DNA from: JASFWK01 sp050049355
Lineage (GTDB): Bacteria > Chloroflexota > Anaerolineae > B4-G1 > DUEL01
Length of the DNA stretch: 13,225 nt
Assembly (NCBI GenBank): GCA_050049355.1
Contig: JASFWK010000051.1
Coordinates: forward strand, 1-13,225
Direction of reading: 5' to 3'
The position numbers were made by a program, and so were the translations under genes. Shown here piece by piece: positions 6,427-13,225 of this stretch. The notes under the pieces were generated by a model. The model was given only the letters and a program-made list of their open reading frames with translations, had not been told where the DNA came from and ran no database searches. Every line of letters begins with the position of its first letter. The stretch's first letter is position 1.

Positions 6427-7285
6427 CCTCGACAAACCTCGCGATCTTACCTCCCACGACGTTGTCGTGCAGGTTCGGGTGGTCGCTGACCAGCGCAGGG
6501 TGGGGCACGCGGGCACTCTCGATCCACTGGCGACAGGGGTGCTCTTGGTCTGCCTGGGCCGCGCTACTCGTTTGGTGGAATACCTGATGGCTGCTCCCAA
6601 GGTCTACCGTGCCCGCGTGCACCTGGGAGTGACGACAAGTACCTACGACAGCGAGGGTACGGTGGTGGAGAGGCTGCCAGTGAATGTCAGTCGCGCGGCG
6701 GTGGAGGCAGCACTGGATCCGTTCCGGGGCCGCATCCTTCAGATACCGCCGATGTACTCCGCTCTCAAGCATAAGGGCAAGCCTCTTTACCAGCTGGCTC
6801 GCCAGGGGATGACGGTTGAGCGCGAGCCGCGAGAGGTGGAGGTTTACCGGCTCCAGCTGGCCGCCTGGGAGCCGCCGTATGTGATGCTGGAGATCGGCTG
6901 TTCTCCGGGTACCTACATCCGCTCCATAGCCCATGATCTGGGGCAGGCGCTGGGATGCGGAGCTCATCTGGCCGGTCTGATCCGGCTTGCCTCGGGCGAC
7001 TTTCGGTTGGAGGATGCTGTTCCGTTGGATGAGCTGACCCCGGAGCGATTGCCCTCCCTCTTGCTTCCCCCCGATGCGGCGCTGCGGCGTTACCCGGCCC
7101 TGCACCTGGATGAGGAGAGGACACGGGCGGTGCGGCTGGGCCGGGCGGTGAAAGCCTCTCCCGTGGCAGAGGATGGCGACATAGCCGCCGCCTACGGCCC
7201 CGATGGTACTTTCCTGGCTGTGCTGGAATACCGGCCTCTCGGTGAGGTCTGGCATCCCTGCAAGGTCTTTCTGCCCCTGAACTGA
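6410..7285 (+). CDS. truB: tRNA pseudouridine(55) synthase TruB
   Basis: TruB converts U55 in the T-loop of most tRNAs to pseudouridine and acts as a tRNA chaperone. The 291-residue protein starts with the family's GILNLDKP motif (3-10). It has the catalytic GHAGTLDPLATG block with nucleophile Asp38, the YSALKHKGKPLYQLAR loop, and the CSPGTYIRSIAHDLG motif. The C-terminal part (about 215-291) fits the TruB_C_2/PUA-like RNA-binding region, including LGRAVKAS. In motif I the common KPxGxTS reads KPRDLTS, so the Gly is an Asp; this is not a known catalytic position. The start overlaps nrnA by 17 bp, which suggests coupled translation. Confidence 0.98.
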   Translation: MDGILNLDKPRDLTSHDVVVQVRVVADQRRVGHAGTLDPLATGVLLVCLGRATRLVEYLMAAPKVYRARVHLGVTTSTYDSEGTVVERLPVNVSRAAVEAALDPFRGRILQIPPMYSALKHKGKPLYQLARQGMTVEREPREVEVYRLQLAAWEPPYVMLEIGCSPGTYIRSIAHDLGQALGCGAHLAGLIRLASGDFRLEDAVPLDELTPERLPSLLLPPDAALRRYPALHLDEERTRAVRLGRAVKASPVAEDGDIAAAYGPDGTFLAVLEYRPLGEVWHPCKVFLPLN

Positions 7286-7288
7286 ACA

Positions 7289-8239
7289 ATGCGGACGATT
7301 CACACTCTGGAGGAGGCTGATCTCTCCGCTCCCTCCCACGTTACGATCGGTGCCTTCGATGGGGTCCATCGTGGTCATCGGCATCTGATCGGCTTGATGG
7401 TAGAAGCTGCCCACGAGGTTGGTCGGGTGGCGATCACCCTGACTTTCGATCCCCATCCCGGTGCGGTGCTGGGCCGCAGCCCGGTGGCGGCTCTCTCCAC
7501 GATTGAGGAGCGAGGCGAGCTTCTGGCTGAGATAGGGGTGGACTTGTTGGTAGTCCTCCGCTTCACGCCCGCCATCGCCGGTCTGCCGGCTGAGCGGTTT
7601 GTGGCCAAGCTGCTGCGTGATCTGAGGATGGCGGAGCTCTGGGCGGGGCCTGACTTCGCCTTAGGGCACCGCCGTGAAGGGGACATCGCCTCCCTCCAAG
7701 AGTTGGGAGCCCGAAAGGGTTTCCTGGTGCGTCTCGTGGAGCCGCTGCGGTGGAAAGGGGAGGTGGTGAGCAGTACCCGCATCCGGGCCGCCCTGACGGC
7801 TGGCGAGATCGAAGAGGCCAATGACTGCCTGGATCGACCCTATCGCTTGGCGGGTACTGTGATCCGCGGGCGGGGACTGGGGAGCACATTGGGCATTCCC
7901 ACGGCCAATCTGGAGCCGCCGGAGAGTCGCCTGATTCCCGCCAATGGGGTCTACGCCTGCTTCGCCCGCGCTGAGGAAGAGACGTGGCCGGCGGTGGTCA
8001 ACGTGGGGGTTCGACCCACCATCGCCACCGACCACCTGACCGTGGAGGCTCACCTGCTGGGCTTCGAGGGCGATCTGTACGGAGAGCGGCTGGAGCTGGA
8101 CTTTATTGCCCGTCTGCGAGATGAGGAAGTTTTCCCCAGTCTGAACGCGCTGGTTGCGCAGATTCGCGACGACATTGCCAGCGCCGAACGTGTCCTGGTC
8201 TCGCGGAGGGAGCGCGTGGATTCTCGGGAGCCCGCCTGA
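7289..8239 (+). CDS. ribF: Bifunctional riboflavin kinase / FAD synthetase RibF
   Basis: RibF phosphorylates riboflavin to FMN and adenylylates FMN to FAD in the cytoplasm. The N-terminal nucleotidyltransferase domain has FDGVHRGH (23-30), TFDPHP, and the SSTRIR motif (161-166). The C-terminal riboflavin kinase domain (about 184-312) has GRGLGSTLGIPTAN with PTAN at 204-207, then VNVGVRPT and LELDFIARLRDE. The length of 316 aa is normal. The ATG at 7289 follows the truB stop by three bases and has no clear Shine-Dalgarno, so reinitiation after truB is the likely mode of translation. It is the last gene of the plus-strand operon; truB-ribF is a common order in bacteria. Confidence 0.98.
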   Translation: MRTIHTLEEADLSAPSHVTIGAFDGVHRGHRHLIGLMVEAAHEVGRVAITLTFDPHPGAVLGRSPVAALSTIEERGELLAEIGVDLLVVLRFTPAIAGLPAERFVAKLLRDLRMAELWAGPDFALGHRREGDIASLQELGARKGFLVRLVEPLRWKGEVVSSTRIRAALTAGEIEEANDCLDRPYRLAGTVIRGRGLGSTLGIPTANLEPPESRLIPANGVYACFARAEEETWPAVVNVGVRPTIATDHLTVEAHLLGFEGDLYGERLELDFIARLRDEEVFPSLNALVAQIRDDIASAERVLVSRRERVDSREPA

Positions 8240-8295
8240 GCCCTGGTTTGAGCGGGATGGTTCTCCAGCCCCGGGTTCTCAGTAGTCGTGCCCGG
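8240..8295. other. Short convergent intergenic gap without a clear terminator
   Basis: These 56 bp separate the end of ribF from the end of the minus-strand membrane-protein gene. A possible CCGGG/CCCGG pairing (8273-8295 region) has a long loop and no T-run on either strand. I see no Rho-independent terminator. Confidence 0.5.
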
Positions 8296-9678
8296 CTACG
8301 GCAGACCTGAGATCTCGGAGGTGTATCCCAGAAGGGTGATCACGCAGGACTGAGCCTCTGGGCGGGCAAACTGTAGCTCCACCTCACGAGTATCGCCGCC
8401 GGCGATGGCCCAGGGGAAGGGTGGGGCGGCCATCTGCAGCTCCCCGGGCCCTGCGCTGGAGCTGAGCAAGACGTCGTCTGCGGTCACGGTGAGGGAAGCG
8501 CTCCCTTCGTTGTGGATTTCCGCCACGATATGGAGTGCCTCGCCGCCTTCGCCCAGGAATGCCTGGAGGAAGGATACCTCCGGCGCGACTCGCGTGACAG
8601 CCTCGGGAGTGTAGGGGATGGAGACCCGCGCTTGCACTTCCGAATCGAGCTGGGGGCGGAAGAGCCACGTGAGGTTGGGGCCTGTGAGTGTTGCCGGGAC
8701 GATATAGCCCGCCGATGCCTCTCTCTCCTGGCCCGGCTGGATGGCCCCCGACAGCGGTCCGTGCCGTCCAGCTGCTGAGGCGATTGGGGAGAGCATGTAG
8801 CGGTTCCCCAGCCCGTCCACAAGTTCCATCGAGAGCCCCTGCGAGCTCAACGGATTCGATCCGGTGTTGGTCACCGAAAACTCCACCAGGTAGACCATAG
8901 TTCCCCGTGGAGAGCTCCCTTCTCCAGGCTCGGCGTGTCCGTCCGTGACGATCAGACGGGCGTTCCCCACCTGAACCGACTGACCGATCTCGGCGGTGGT
9001 TCCTCCCGCGGCCGACGTCTGTTCCATGGCGGACTCGAACTCAGCGCTGGCGACCCACTGGTCTTCCCCTTCGCCCAGCAGGGCGAGGGTCAGGCCGGGG
9101 CGAGATTGGGCAGCTGTAGAGGGATCATCCAGGGAGGTCTCTCGGCTCTGTCTCACCTTGAAGGTGAGCCGGGTTCCGTTGGAGAGGAGAAGGTGGATCA
9201 GATCCCCCTGACGCAGCCCTTCCACCATCTCTTGATTCTCGCTCGTAGACTCCAGGCCAAATACGTAGTTGATCACCGTGCCGTAGGCCCAGGTTGCGGT
9301 TCCGGGCTGGACGGAGACTGCGGGCCACCTCTCCTCGTCTGCAGTAGTGGACTGAACGGGGAAGGAGCGGTCACCGACCTCCAAACGGGTCGGGACGGGT
9401 AGGGAGATCTGAGTCTCGCCGATCTCGAGCACCGGCGGCGCCGACGGAAGTAGAGGACTGGGGGAGGAGATGCGTGTCATTTCCAGGGGAATGCCGCCAG
9501 GCTCTCCACGAGACCTCATGGCGCGCACCGCCATAGCCACGACGAGCGTGACAAGCGCTGCCCCCAGCAGGACGCCGGCGGCGATGGGGAGGAGGGTCAG
9601 GAGCCGCTCTCGGCTGAAGTTGCCTGGCCTCAGCGGCCTCTTGTCTCTCTCTTCTTGTTGAGCGGGGTTATCATCCAT
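8296..9678 (-). CDS. Membrane-anchored protein: degenerate sortase-like domain plus DUF4352 (telokin-like) domain
   Basis: The 460-residue protein starts at ATG 9678, chosen because GGGAAG (9691-9686) lies 7 nt upstream. The longer frame from 9813 would run back into the preceding gene. Residues 1-26 are charged, about 27-51 form one membrane segment (LLTLLPIAAGVLLGAALVTL), and the rest should lie outside. Residues about 83-214 resemble a class D/E/F-type sortase in layout: NYVFGLES, then LRQGDLIHLLLSNGTRLTFKV, a Val/Asp-Pro stretch, and GLTLALLG. The positions expected to hold catalytic His, Cys and Arg appear to be Leu142 or its neighbours, Leu201 or so, and Trp208 or so. About 230-330 fits DUF4352 (IGQSVQVGNARLIV, VEFSVTNTG, LVDGLGNRY). 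A further Ig-like beta domain fills about 363-460. It follows the secreted PPC protein gene by 46 bp, so both probably share a transcript. The gene and the DUF4352 call are firm; the sortase likeness is inferred. Confidence 0.85.
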   Translation of the reverse strand: MDDNPAQQEERDKRPLRPGNFSRERLLTLLPIAAGVLLGAALVTLVVAMAVRAMRSRGEPGGIPLEMTRISSPSPLLPSAPPVLEIGETQISLPVPTRLEVGDRSFPVQSTTADEERWPAVSVQPGTATWAYGTVINYVFGLESTSENQEMVEGLRQGDLIHLLLSNGTRLTFKVRQSRETSLDDPSTAAQSRPGLTLALLGEGEDQWVASAEFESAMEQTSAAGGTTAEIGQSVQVGNARLIVTDGHAEPGEGSSPRGTMVYLVEFSVTNTGSNPLSSQGLSMELVDGLGNRYMLSPIASAAGRHGPLSGAIQPGQEREASAGYIVPATLTGPNLTWLFRPQLDSEVQARVSIPYTPEAVTRVAPEVSFLQAFLGEGGEALHIVAEIHNEGSASLTVTADDVLLSSSAGPGELQMAAPPFPWAIAGGDTREVELQFARPEAQSCVITLLGYTSEISGLP

Positions 9679-9724
9679 AGGGTATCTTCCCGGGAAGTAG
9701 ACTTGCTGGAAGCGCTCGGGCTTC

Positions 9725-11188
9725 TCAACGGATGGAGCTGGGGGCGATGCGGATGTAGAGGGTTGCGCCCTCCTCATCCACAAGATAACTGATGCCCAGG
9801 TACGGAATGCCAAGCCGGATCAGACCCTGCGCGGCGGAGGTGAATTCCAGGCTCCCCAACTCATCGGTGAGCCCCTGGGCGATCTGCTCGCCAGTGGAGG
9901 TATCGTAGGCCAAGATCGAGATACCCGGTACCCCTTCACCTGCCCCCGGGCTGCGGTCGTTGTTGGCGTCGTAGTAGACCAGGACGTCGATGGGGACGAA
10001 GTGGAGCGAAGGCGTGGCTGCTGACGGGAGAGGCGTGGGAGTACCCAGCAGCCGGATGGTCAGTTCCGGCTGAGGGGTGGGCGTGGCCAGCGGCGAGAAG
10101 GGAGGGGTAGGCGAGAGGTGGGGCGTAGAAGGTGGCTCGGGAGAGGGGCTTGCCTCCTGGTCTGATGTGCTCATGGCACACCGCACACTGTAGGTGCTGT
10201 CTTCGACCTCGGACAGGGGGAATCGTCCGCCGTGGCCAACAAGGACATAGAGGAAGCCCTCATACGTGGAGAAGTAGGAGAGGCGACTCCGGTAGTCTCC
10301 CAGCGCCACGTCATCGTTGCCGCTGATGAGGCTGCGGTTTGCAGTGTAGAAGATCATGTTGGTGTCCAGACCAGGGGCCAGATTGAGTGTCTCGCATATG
10401 TAGAGAAGGCCGGGCTTGACCCAGATCTTGTAATAGTCGTTATCCTCGCTCCCGCCGCCCCAGGGGACGAAGTTTAAGTTATCGTAGGTGACGCTGGTGG
10501 CCAGGGTCGCGGCATGGTCGAAATCGTAGTTGGGCTCGAAGCGGTCGGCGCCAGGGATGGTAGTGGGGGGAGGCGGGCCGGTGGGGGGCGGGGTAGAGGT
10601 GCCTGGTCCAGGGGTGGGGGTTGGGCTGAGGGCATTGGCTTCCAGATGGTAGGTACCGCCGCTGCACTGGGCGCTGTACTGGACGATCTTAAAATAGTAA
10701 GGCCCTTCCGTTGCAGCGACCAGTGAGAGGTGGGCCGAGTTCCCGTCAAATGGGTTGGTATCTGTTAGGATGGGGGTCTGGCTTGCGTCGTAGGCAATGA
10801 TACCCAGGTTGTAGTTCCCAAGCCCATCTGGCACAGCGTCCACTTCATACGTCCAGCCCACCGTAGCGTTGTCCAGGCGGAAGTAGTCGGGCACGGGGTT
10901 CTTCTCGTCCCCCGCGTTGCCCTTGACCAGGGCCAGCCCGGTGTAGTCGGCCAGGATGGCGGCATTGGCGAAAGAGTTGATGCCAGGGAGCGAGTCGGTG
11001 GTCGTCGTGGCCAGTGTGCAGGTGATCCCGTTTGCGTGGGGGAGGAGCGAGAGGGAGAGATCGCCATTTCCCTCGGGCGCTGCAGCCCAGGTCTGGGCGG
11101 GCTGGCCGGTCCAAAGTGCGGAGAGAGCAAGGAACAGGCCGAACCCGGCCAGAACTGCCATCGCTGCTGCCAGACACGCTCTTTTCAT
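9725..11188 (-). CDS. Secreted protein with two PPC-like domains, Ser/Thr/Pro linkers and an SdrD-B-like domain
   Basis: The 487-residue protein starts at ATG 11188, six bases after a perfect GGAGG (11199-11195); a GTG at 11209 is less likely. Residues 1-37 form a signal peptide (MKRACLAAAMAVLAGFGLFL, cleavage likely after WAAA at 34-37). Two beta domains of the bacterial pre-peptidase C-terminal (PPC) type follow. The first covers about 50-187 (FRLDNATVGWTYEVDA, GPYYFKIVQY). The second covers 215-338 (DRFEPNYDFDHAATL, EDNDYYKIWVKPG, YEGFLYVLVGH). They are joined by Thr/Pro-rich linkers (188-213 and about 340-395). The C-terminal part (398-487) looks like an SdrD B / carboxypeptidase-regulatory-like repeat with an Asp/Asn-rich loop (YYDANNDRSPGAGEGVPGI) that may bind calcium. 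No protease domain, membrane anchor or LPxTG is present. It probably acts at the cell surface, by binding or as a scaffold; the true function is unknown. Confidence 0.88.
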   Translation of the reverse strand: MKRACLAAAMAVLAGFGLFLALSALWTGQPAQTWAAAPEGNGDLSLSLLPHANGITCTLATTTTDSLPGINSFANAAILADYTGLALVKGNAGDEKNPVPDYFRLDNATVGWTYEVDAVPDGLGNYNLGIIAYDASQTPILTDTNPFDGNSAHLSLVAATEGPYYFKIVQYSAQCSGGTYHLEANALSPTPTPGPGTSTPPPTGPPPPTTIPGADRFEPNYDFDHAATLATSVTYDNLNFVPWGGGSEDNDYYKIWVKPGLLYICETLNLAPGLDTNMIFYTANRSLISGNDDVALGDYRSRLSYFSTYEGFLYVLVGHGGRFPLSEVEDSTYSVRCAMSTSDQEASPSPEPPSTPHLSPTPPFSPLATPTPQPELTIRLLGTPTPLPSAATPSLHFVPIDVLVYYDANNDRSPGAGEGVPGISILAYDTSTGEQIAQGLTDELGSLEFTSAAQGLIRLGIPYLGISYLVDEEGATLYIRIAPSSIR

Positions 11189-11241
11189 CTCATTCCTCCG
11201 GCCCGGCACACATTGCCTTGCAGACCTCCCCGTACAACGCT

Positions 11242-11270
11242 ACTATACCACAGCTGATTTCAGAGTTCAA
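11242..11270 (-). promoter_or_regulatory. Sigma-70-type promoter for the envelope gene pair
   Basis: On the minus strand TTGAAC (11270-11265) and TATAGT (11247-11242) are separated by exactly 17 nt. Transcription should start near 11235, giving a leader of roughly 47 nt before the ATG at 11188 with its GGAGG. This separates the PPC / sortase-like pair from era upstream. Confidence 0.8.
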
Positions 11271-11428
11271 GCGTACGTATGTGTGCAGAAATCTAGCGGT
11301 GAGTAACGATGATTGCCTTACCTGGAGCCTGGGCGGCGCAGGTGGTAGATTGAGGCGGGATCCAGGGTCTGTCCCGGGGCTGTGGGGGAGTTGGCGAGGC
11401 CGGCGCCATGGGCTGTGCCAAGTGAGAT
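11271..11428 (-). other. Untranslated gap between era and the envelope-pair promoter
   Basis: No gene, RNA or clear terminator was recognised. A short ACCTG/CAGGT dyad and a GGG/CCC pairing are present, but without a T-run on the minus strand. Era transcription may therefore end by Rho or read through into the downstream pair. Confidence 0.4.
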
Positions 11429-12361
11429 TCAGGTGGATGACGTGTACCCGATCTCTTGGATGCGCCGCAGATCTCGCCGCCACTTCTCGCTTACCTTGAC
11501 CCACAGGTCGAGATAGATCCGCCCGCCTACCATTCGCTCGATCTCCTTTCGAGCGGCGGTGCCGATGCGGCGGAGCATCTTGCCGCCAGCGCCTATGACG
11601 ATCCCCTTCTGGGATTCTCGCTCCACGTAGATGGTGGCTGAGATGTAGACCACGCCATTTTCTCGCTCCTTGAACTCCTTCACGACCACTGCCGTGGCGT
11701 GGGGTACTTCGTGGCGGGTGAAGCGAAGGACCTGCTCGCGCACCAACTCGGCGGCGATGTCGCGCTCCGTCTGATCGGTGATCTGGTCGCCGGGGTAGTA
11801 GCGGGGTCCCTCCGGCAGGTGCTCGATGATCATCTCCAGCAGTTCGCCGAGGTTAGCTCCCTGTGTGGCGATGGTCATCATCCACCCGGCGTAATCGGGG
11901 AGCAGTTCCCAATAGGCCTCGGTGTGGGGTTTGACTCGCTCGGCCGGCAGGTGGTCCATCTTGTTGAGGACCAGGATGACCGGGTTCTGAGTCCTCTCGC
12001 TGATCATGCGGGCGATCATCTGATCCTCCTCCGTTGGCAGCACAGAGCTATCTACCATGAAGAGGACCACGTCGGCGTCGGGAATAGCGCGGGCGGCAGT
12101 GGCGACCATCACCTCGCCCAGCGCGTGGAGGGGTTTGTGGAGACCGGGGGTGTCCACAAAGATGACCTGAGCCTCCTCTCTGGTGAGGATACCGCGGATG
12201 CGTGTACGGGTGGTCTGGGGCTTGGGGGAGACGATGGCGATCTTCTGCCCCAGGAACCGGTTCATCAGCGTGGACTTGCCGACGTTGGGTCGGCCGATGA
12301 CAGCCACGAAGCCAGAGCGGTGGCCTGGGGGGACGGATTCGAAATCATCCCAATCGCTCAC
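11429..12361 (-). CDS. era: GTPase Era
   Basis: Era is a GTPase that binds the 3' end of 16S rRNA and checks 30S assembly. The 310-residue protein has G1 GRPNVGKS (23-30), the Era switch region PKPQTTRTRIRGI, G3 DTPG (70-73) and G4 NKMD (133-136). A C-terminal KH domain carries the IVIGAGGKMLRRIG loop and ends with DLWVKVSEKWRRD. At the G5 position the usual Ser-Ala is Ile-Ala (TIATQGAN). The start is a GTG at 12361, in a GTGA overlap with the stop of the transporter gene, and GGGAGGAGG lies a few bases upstream, so translation is likely coupled. It is the last gene of its set and has no evident terminator. Confidence 0.98.
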   Translation of the reverse strand: MSDWDDFESVPPGHRSGFVAVIGRPNVGKSTLMNRFLGQKIAIVSPKPQTTRTRIRGILTREEAQVIFVDTPGLHKPLHALGEVMVATAARAIPDADVVLFMVDSSVLPTEEDQMIARMISERTQNPVILVLNKMDHLPAERVKPHTEAYWELLPDYAGWMMTIATQGANLGELLEMIIEHLPEGPRYYPGDQITDQTERDIAAELVREQVLRFTRHEVPHATAVVVKEFKERENGVVYISATIYVERESQKGIVIGAGGKMLRRIGTAARKEIERMVGGRIYLDLWVKVSEKWRRDLRRIQEIGYTSST

Positions 12362-12966
12362 GTACCCTCCTCCCGTTCTCCTACCAGATAGATACCCGGC
12401 AAGCTGACGAGCGTGACCGCTCCCTTGATCAGCAGGTTGGCCGAGAAGATGGACCAGACGGTGGCGGTGGGAAGGATTCCTCCGAAGGCTCCCCAGCAGA
12501 AGATTAGGCTATCCAGCGGGATGCTGATGGCGTTGCTGACCAGCACGCGCGCCCACTGGAAGCGGCGGGTGACGCGGGTGACCCACAGGTGATAGGCTTC
12601 TGTGTCTGTCAGCTCGCTGATGACCTCGGCGGCGATGGAGGCGACGACGATGCGCCAGACCGGCCCCAGCACGGAGGCGAACTCCTGCTGAAATCTCCAA
12701 TTTGGATCCGGGGGTAGCCAGGCGGCGAATGCGAAGAGGCCCGCCATTGCTATGTTGATGACCCCGGCAGCGATGATGACCGTTCGCGCCGCGGTCCGTC
12801 CCAGCAGCTTGTGGACCAGATCGCGCAGGGTGAAGGTGAAGGGGTAGGTGAAGGTCCCTACGTCCACACTGATCCCCGCGACCAGCGCGATCTTCAGGCT
12901 CAGTACGTCGGAGAGCATCTGCGCTGCAGTGTAGGCAGCGACGATCAAGACACCGGAAGCGGCCAT
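12358..12966 (-). CDS. YhhQ/VUT-family queuosine precursor transporter
   Basis: This 202-residue hydrophobic protein has about six membrane segments, rough positions 4-22, 26-45, 58-80, 100-118, 138-160 and 170-195. Its motifs are typical of the YhhQ/VUT family: an early Lys (LSLKIALVAG), YPFTFTLRDLVHKLLG, a polar SELTDTEAYHLW segment, and VSNAISIPLDSLIFCWGAFG. Family members import the deazapurines preQ0 or preQ1 for queuosine synthesis in tRNA anticodons. The precise substrate here is inferred. I chose ATG 12966 because GAGGAG (12978-12973) lies 6 nt upstream; a TTG at 12984 would add six residues without a ribosome binding site. It starts 18 nt after the MoaD/ThiS-like gene and overlaps era by 4 bp (GTGA). 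Confidence 0.9.
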   Translation of the reverse strand: MAASGVLIVAAYTAAQMLSDVLSLKIALVAGISVDVGTFTYPFTFTLRDLVHKLLGRTAARTVIIAAGVINIAMAGLFAFAAWLPPDPNWRFQQEFASVLGPVWRIVVASIAAEVISELTDTEAYHLWVTRVTRRFQWARVLVSNAISIPLDSLIFCWGAFGGILPTATVWSIFSANLLIKGAVTLVSLPGIYLVGEREEGT

Positions 12967-12984
12967 AGGTTGCTCCTCGCTCAA

Positions 12985-13185
12985 CTAGCCCGATATTCTA
13001 CCACCCGAGATGGGCCTGATCAGCCTTACCTCATCGTCCGGCTCCAGGGGAGTATCCTCGCTCAGCAGTTCGCCGTTGCGGACGGCCAGCACGGTCTCTG
13101 GGTCAAGACCGACTCTCTCTATCGCCTGACGGACGGTCTGATTGCCCTCCAGCTCCCAGGTCTTGTCTCTGTAAGCTATGCGCAT
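12985..13185 (-). CDS. MoaD/ThiS-like ubiquitin-fold sulfur carrier protein with residues beyond the diglycine
   Basis: This is a 66-residue beta-grasp protein of the MoaD/ThiS type: strand 1 MRIAYRDKTWELEG, helix TVRQAIERVGLD, VLAVRNGELLSEDTPLEP, and DDEVRLIRPISGG. Such proteins are adenylylated and thiocarboxylated on a terminal Gly-Gly. They donate sulfur to molybdopterin, thiamine, cysteine or 2-thiouridine of tRNA (TtuB). Its short length and its place next to a queuosine-precursor transporter and era favour a tRNA-thiolation role, but this is inferred. The diglycine (61-62) is followed by RISG, which would have to be removed before activation, unless a sequencing error hides the true stop. 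GGAGG (13191-13187) is only about one base from the ATG, and the frame is open upstream to the window edge without a start codon, so the start is not certain. Confidence 0.85.
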   Translation of the reverse strand: MRIAYRDKTWELEGNQTVRQAIERVGLDPETVLAVRNGELLSEDTPLEPDDEVRLIRPISGGRISG

Positions 13186-13225
13186 TCCTCCAACTCTGGC
13201 TCTACTGGAATAGGGTAACTGGCCG

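Noticed and set aside
6365..7456. Minus-strand frame of 363 codons opposite truB
   Set aside because: It is antisense to a clear TruB with all catalytic motifs, and its own composition is not protein-like.
8240..8295. Possible bidirectional terminator between convergent genes
   Set aside because: The best pairing is a 5-bp stem with a long loop and no T-run on either strand.
11699..12391. Plus-strand frame of 230 codons opposite era
   Set aside because: Era on the minus strand carries all GTPase and KH motifs; this frame is its shadow.

Overview
The window is a GC-rich bacterial chromosome segment (GC estimated by eye, not counted). It probably comes from a member of the Chloroflexota, close to the Anaerolineae. 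This is inferred from three things: a short IF2 without a long N-terminal extension, a nusA-ylxR-infB-rbfA-nrnA-truB-ribF operon, and exported proteins whose beta domains are joined by Ser/Thr/Pro 'SPTPTP' linkers. No rRNA, tRNA, CRISPR array or transposable element was seen.

Left edge (1-631): a truncated gene on the minus strand, with a signal-anchor N-terminus, runs off the left end. About 380 bases of non-coding DNA follow, holding several short dyads, and then a near-consensus extended -10 promoter (632-660).

Plus-strand block (667-8239): the leader carries a strong 9-bp hairpin. Behind it lie nusA, ylxR, infB, rbfA, nrnA (DHH/DHHA1), truB and ribF. Spacing is tight, with overlaps at nusA/ylxR (ATGA), rbfA/nrnA (32 bp) and nrnA/truB (17 bp), so one transcript and translational coupling are likely. 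The products cover transcription elongation/antitermination (NusA), RNase P modulation (YlxR), translation initiation (IF2), 30S maturation (RbfA), oligoribonucleotide turnover (NrnA), tRNA psi55 formation (TruB) and FMN/FAD synthesis (RibF). The usual first gene, rimP, and ylxQ are absent. NusA carries two C-terminal helix-hairpin-helix repeats that resemble the RNA polymerase alpha C-terminal domain, followed by a very acidic tail.

Minus-strand block (13185 down to 8296): first comes a tight set of three genes: a MoaD/ThiS-like ubiquitin-fold protein, a YhhQ/VUT-type queuosine-precursor transporter, and era with a GTG start in a GTGA overlap. After a 240-bp gap with its own promoter (11242-11270) comes a pair of envelope genes. 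One is a secreted protein with two PPC-like domains and an SdrD-B-like domain. The other is a membrane-anchored protein with what looks like a catalytically dead sortase fold plus a DUF4352 (telokin-like) domain.

The two points most worth following up are the predicted sortase-like pseudoenzyme paired with the PPC protein, and the ubiquitin-like protein whose diglycine is followed by four extra residues.
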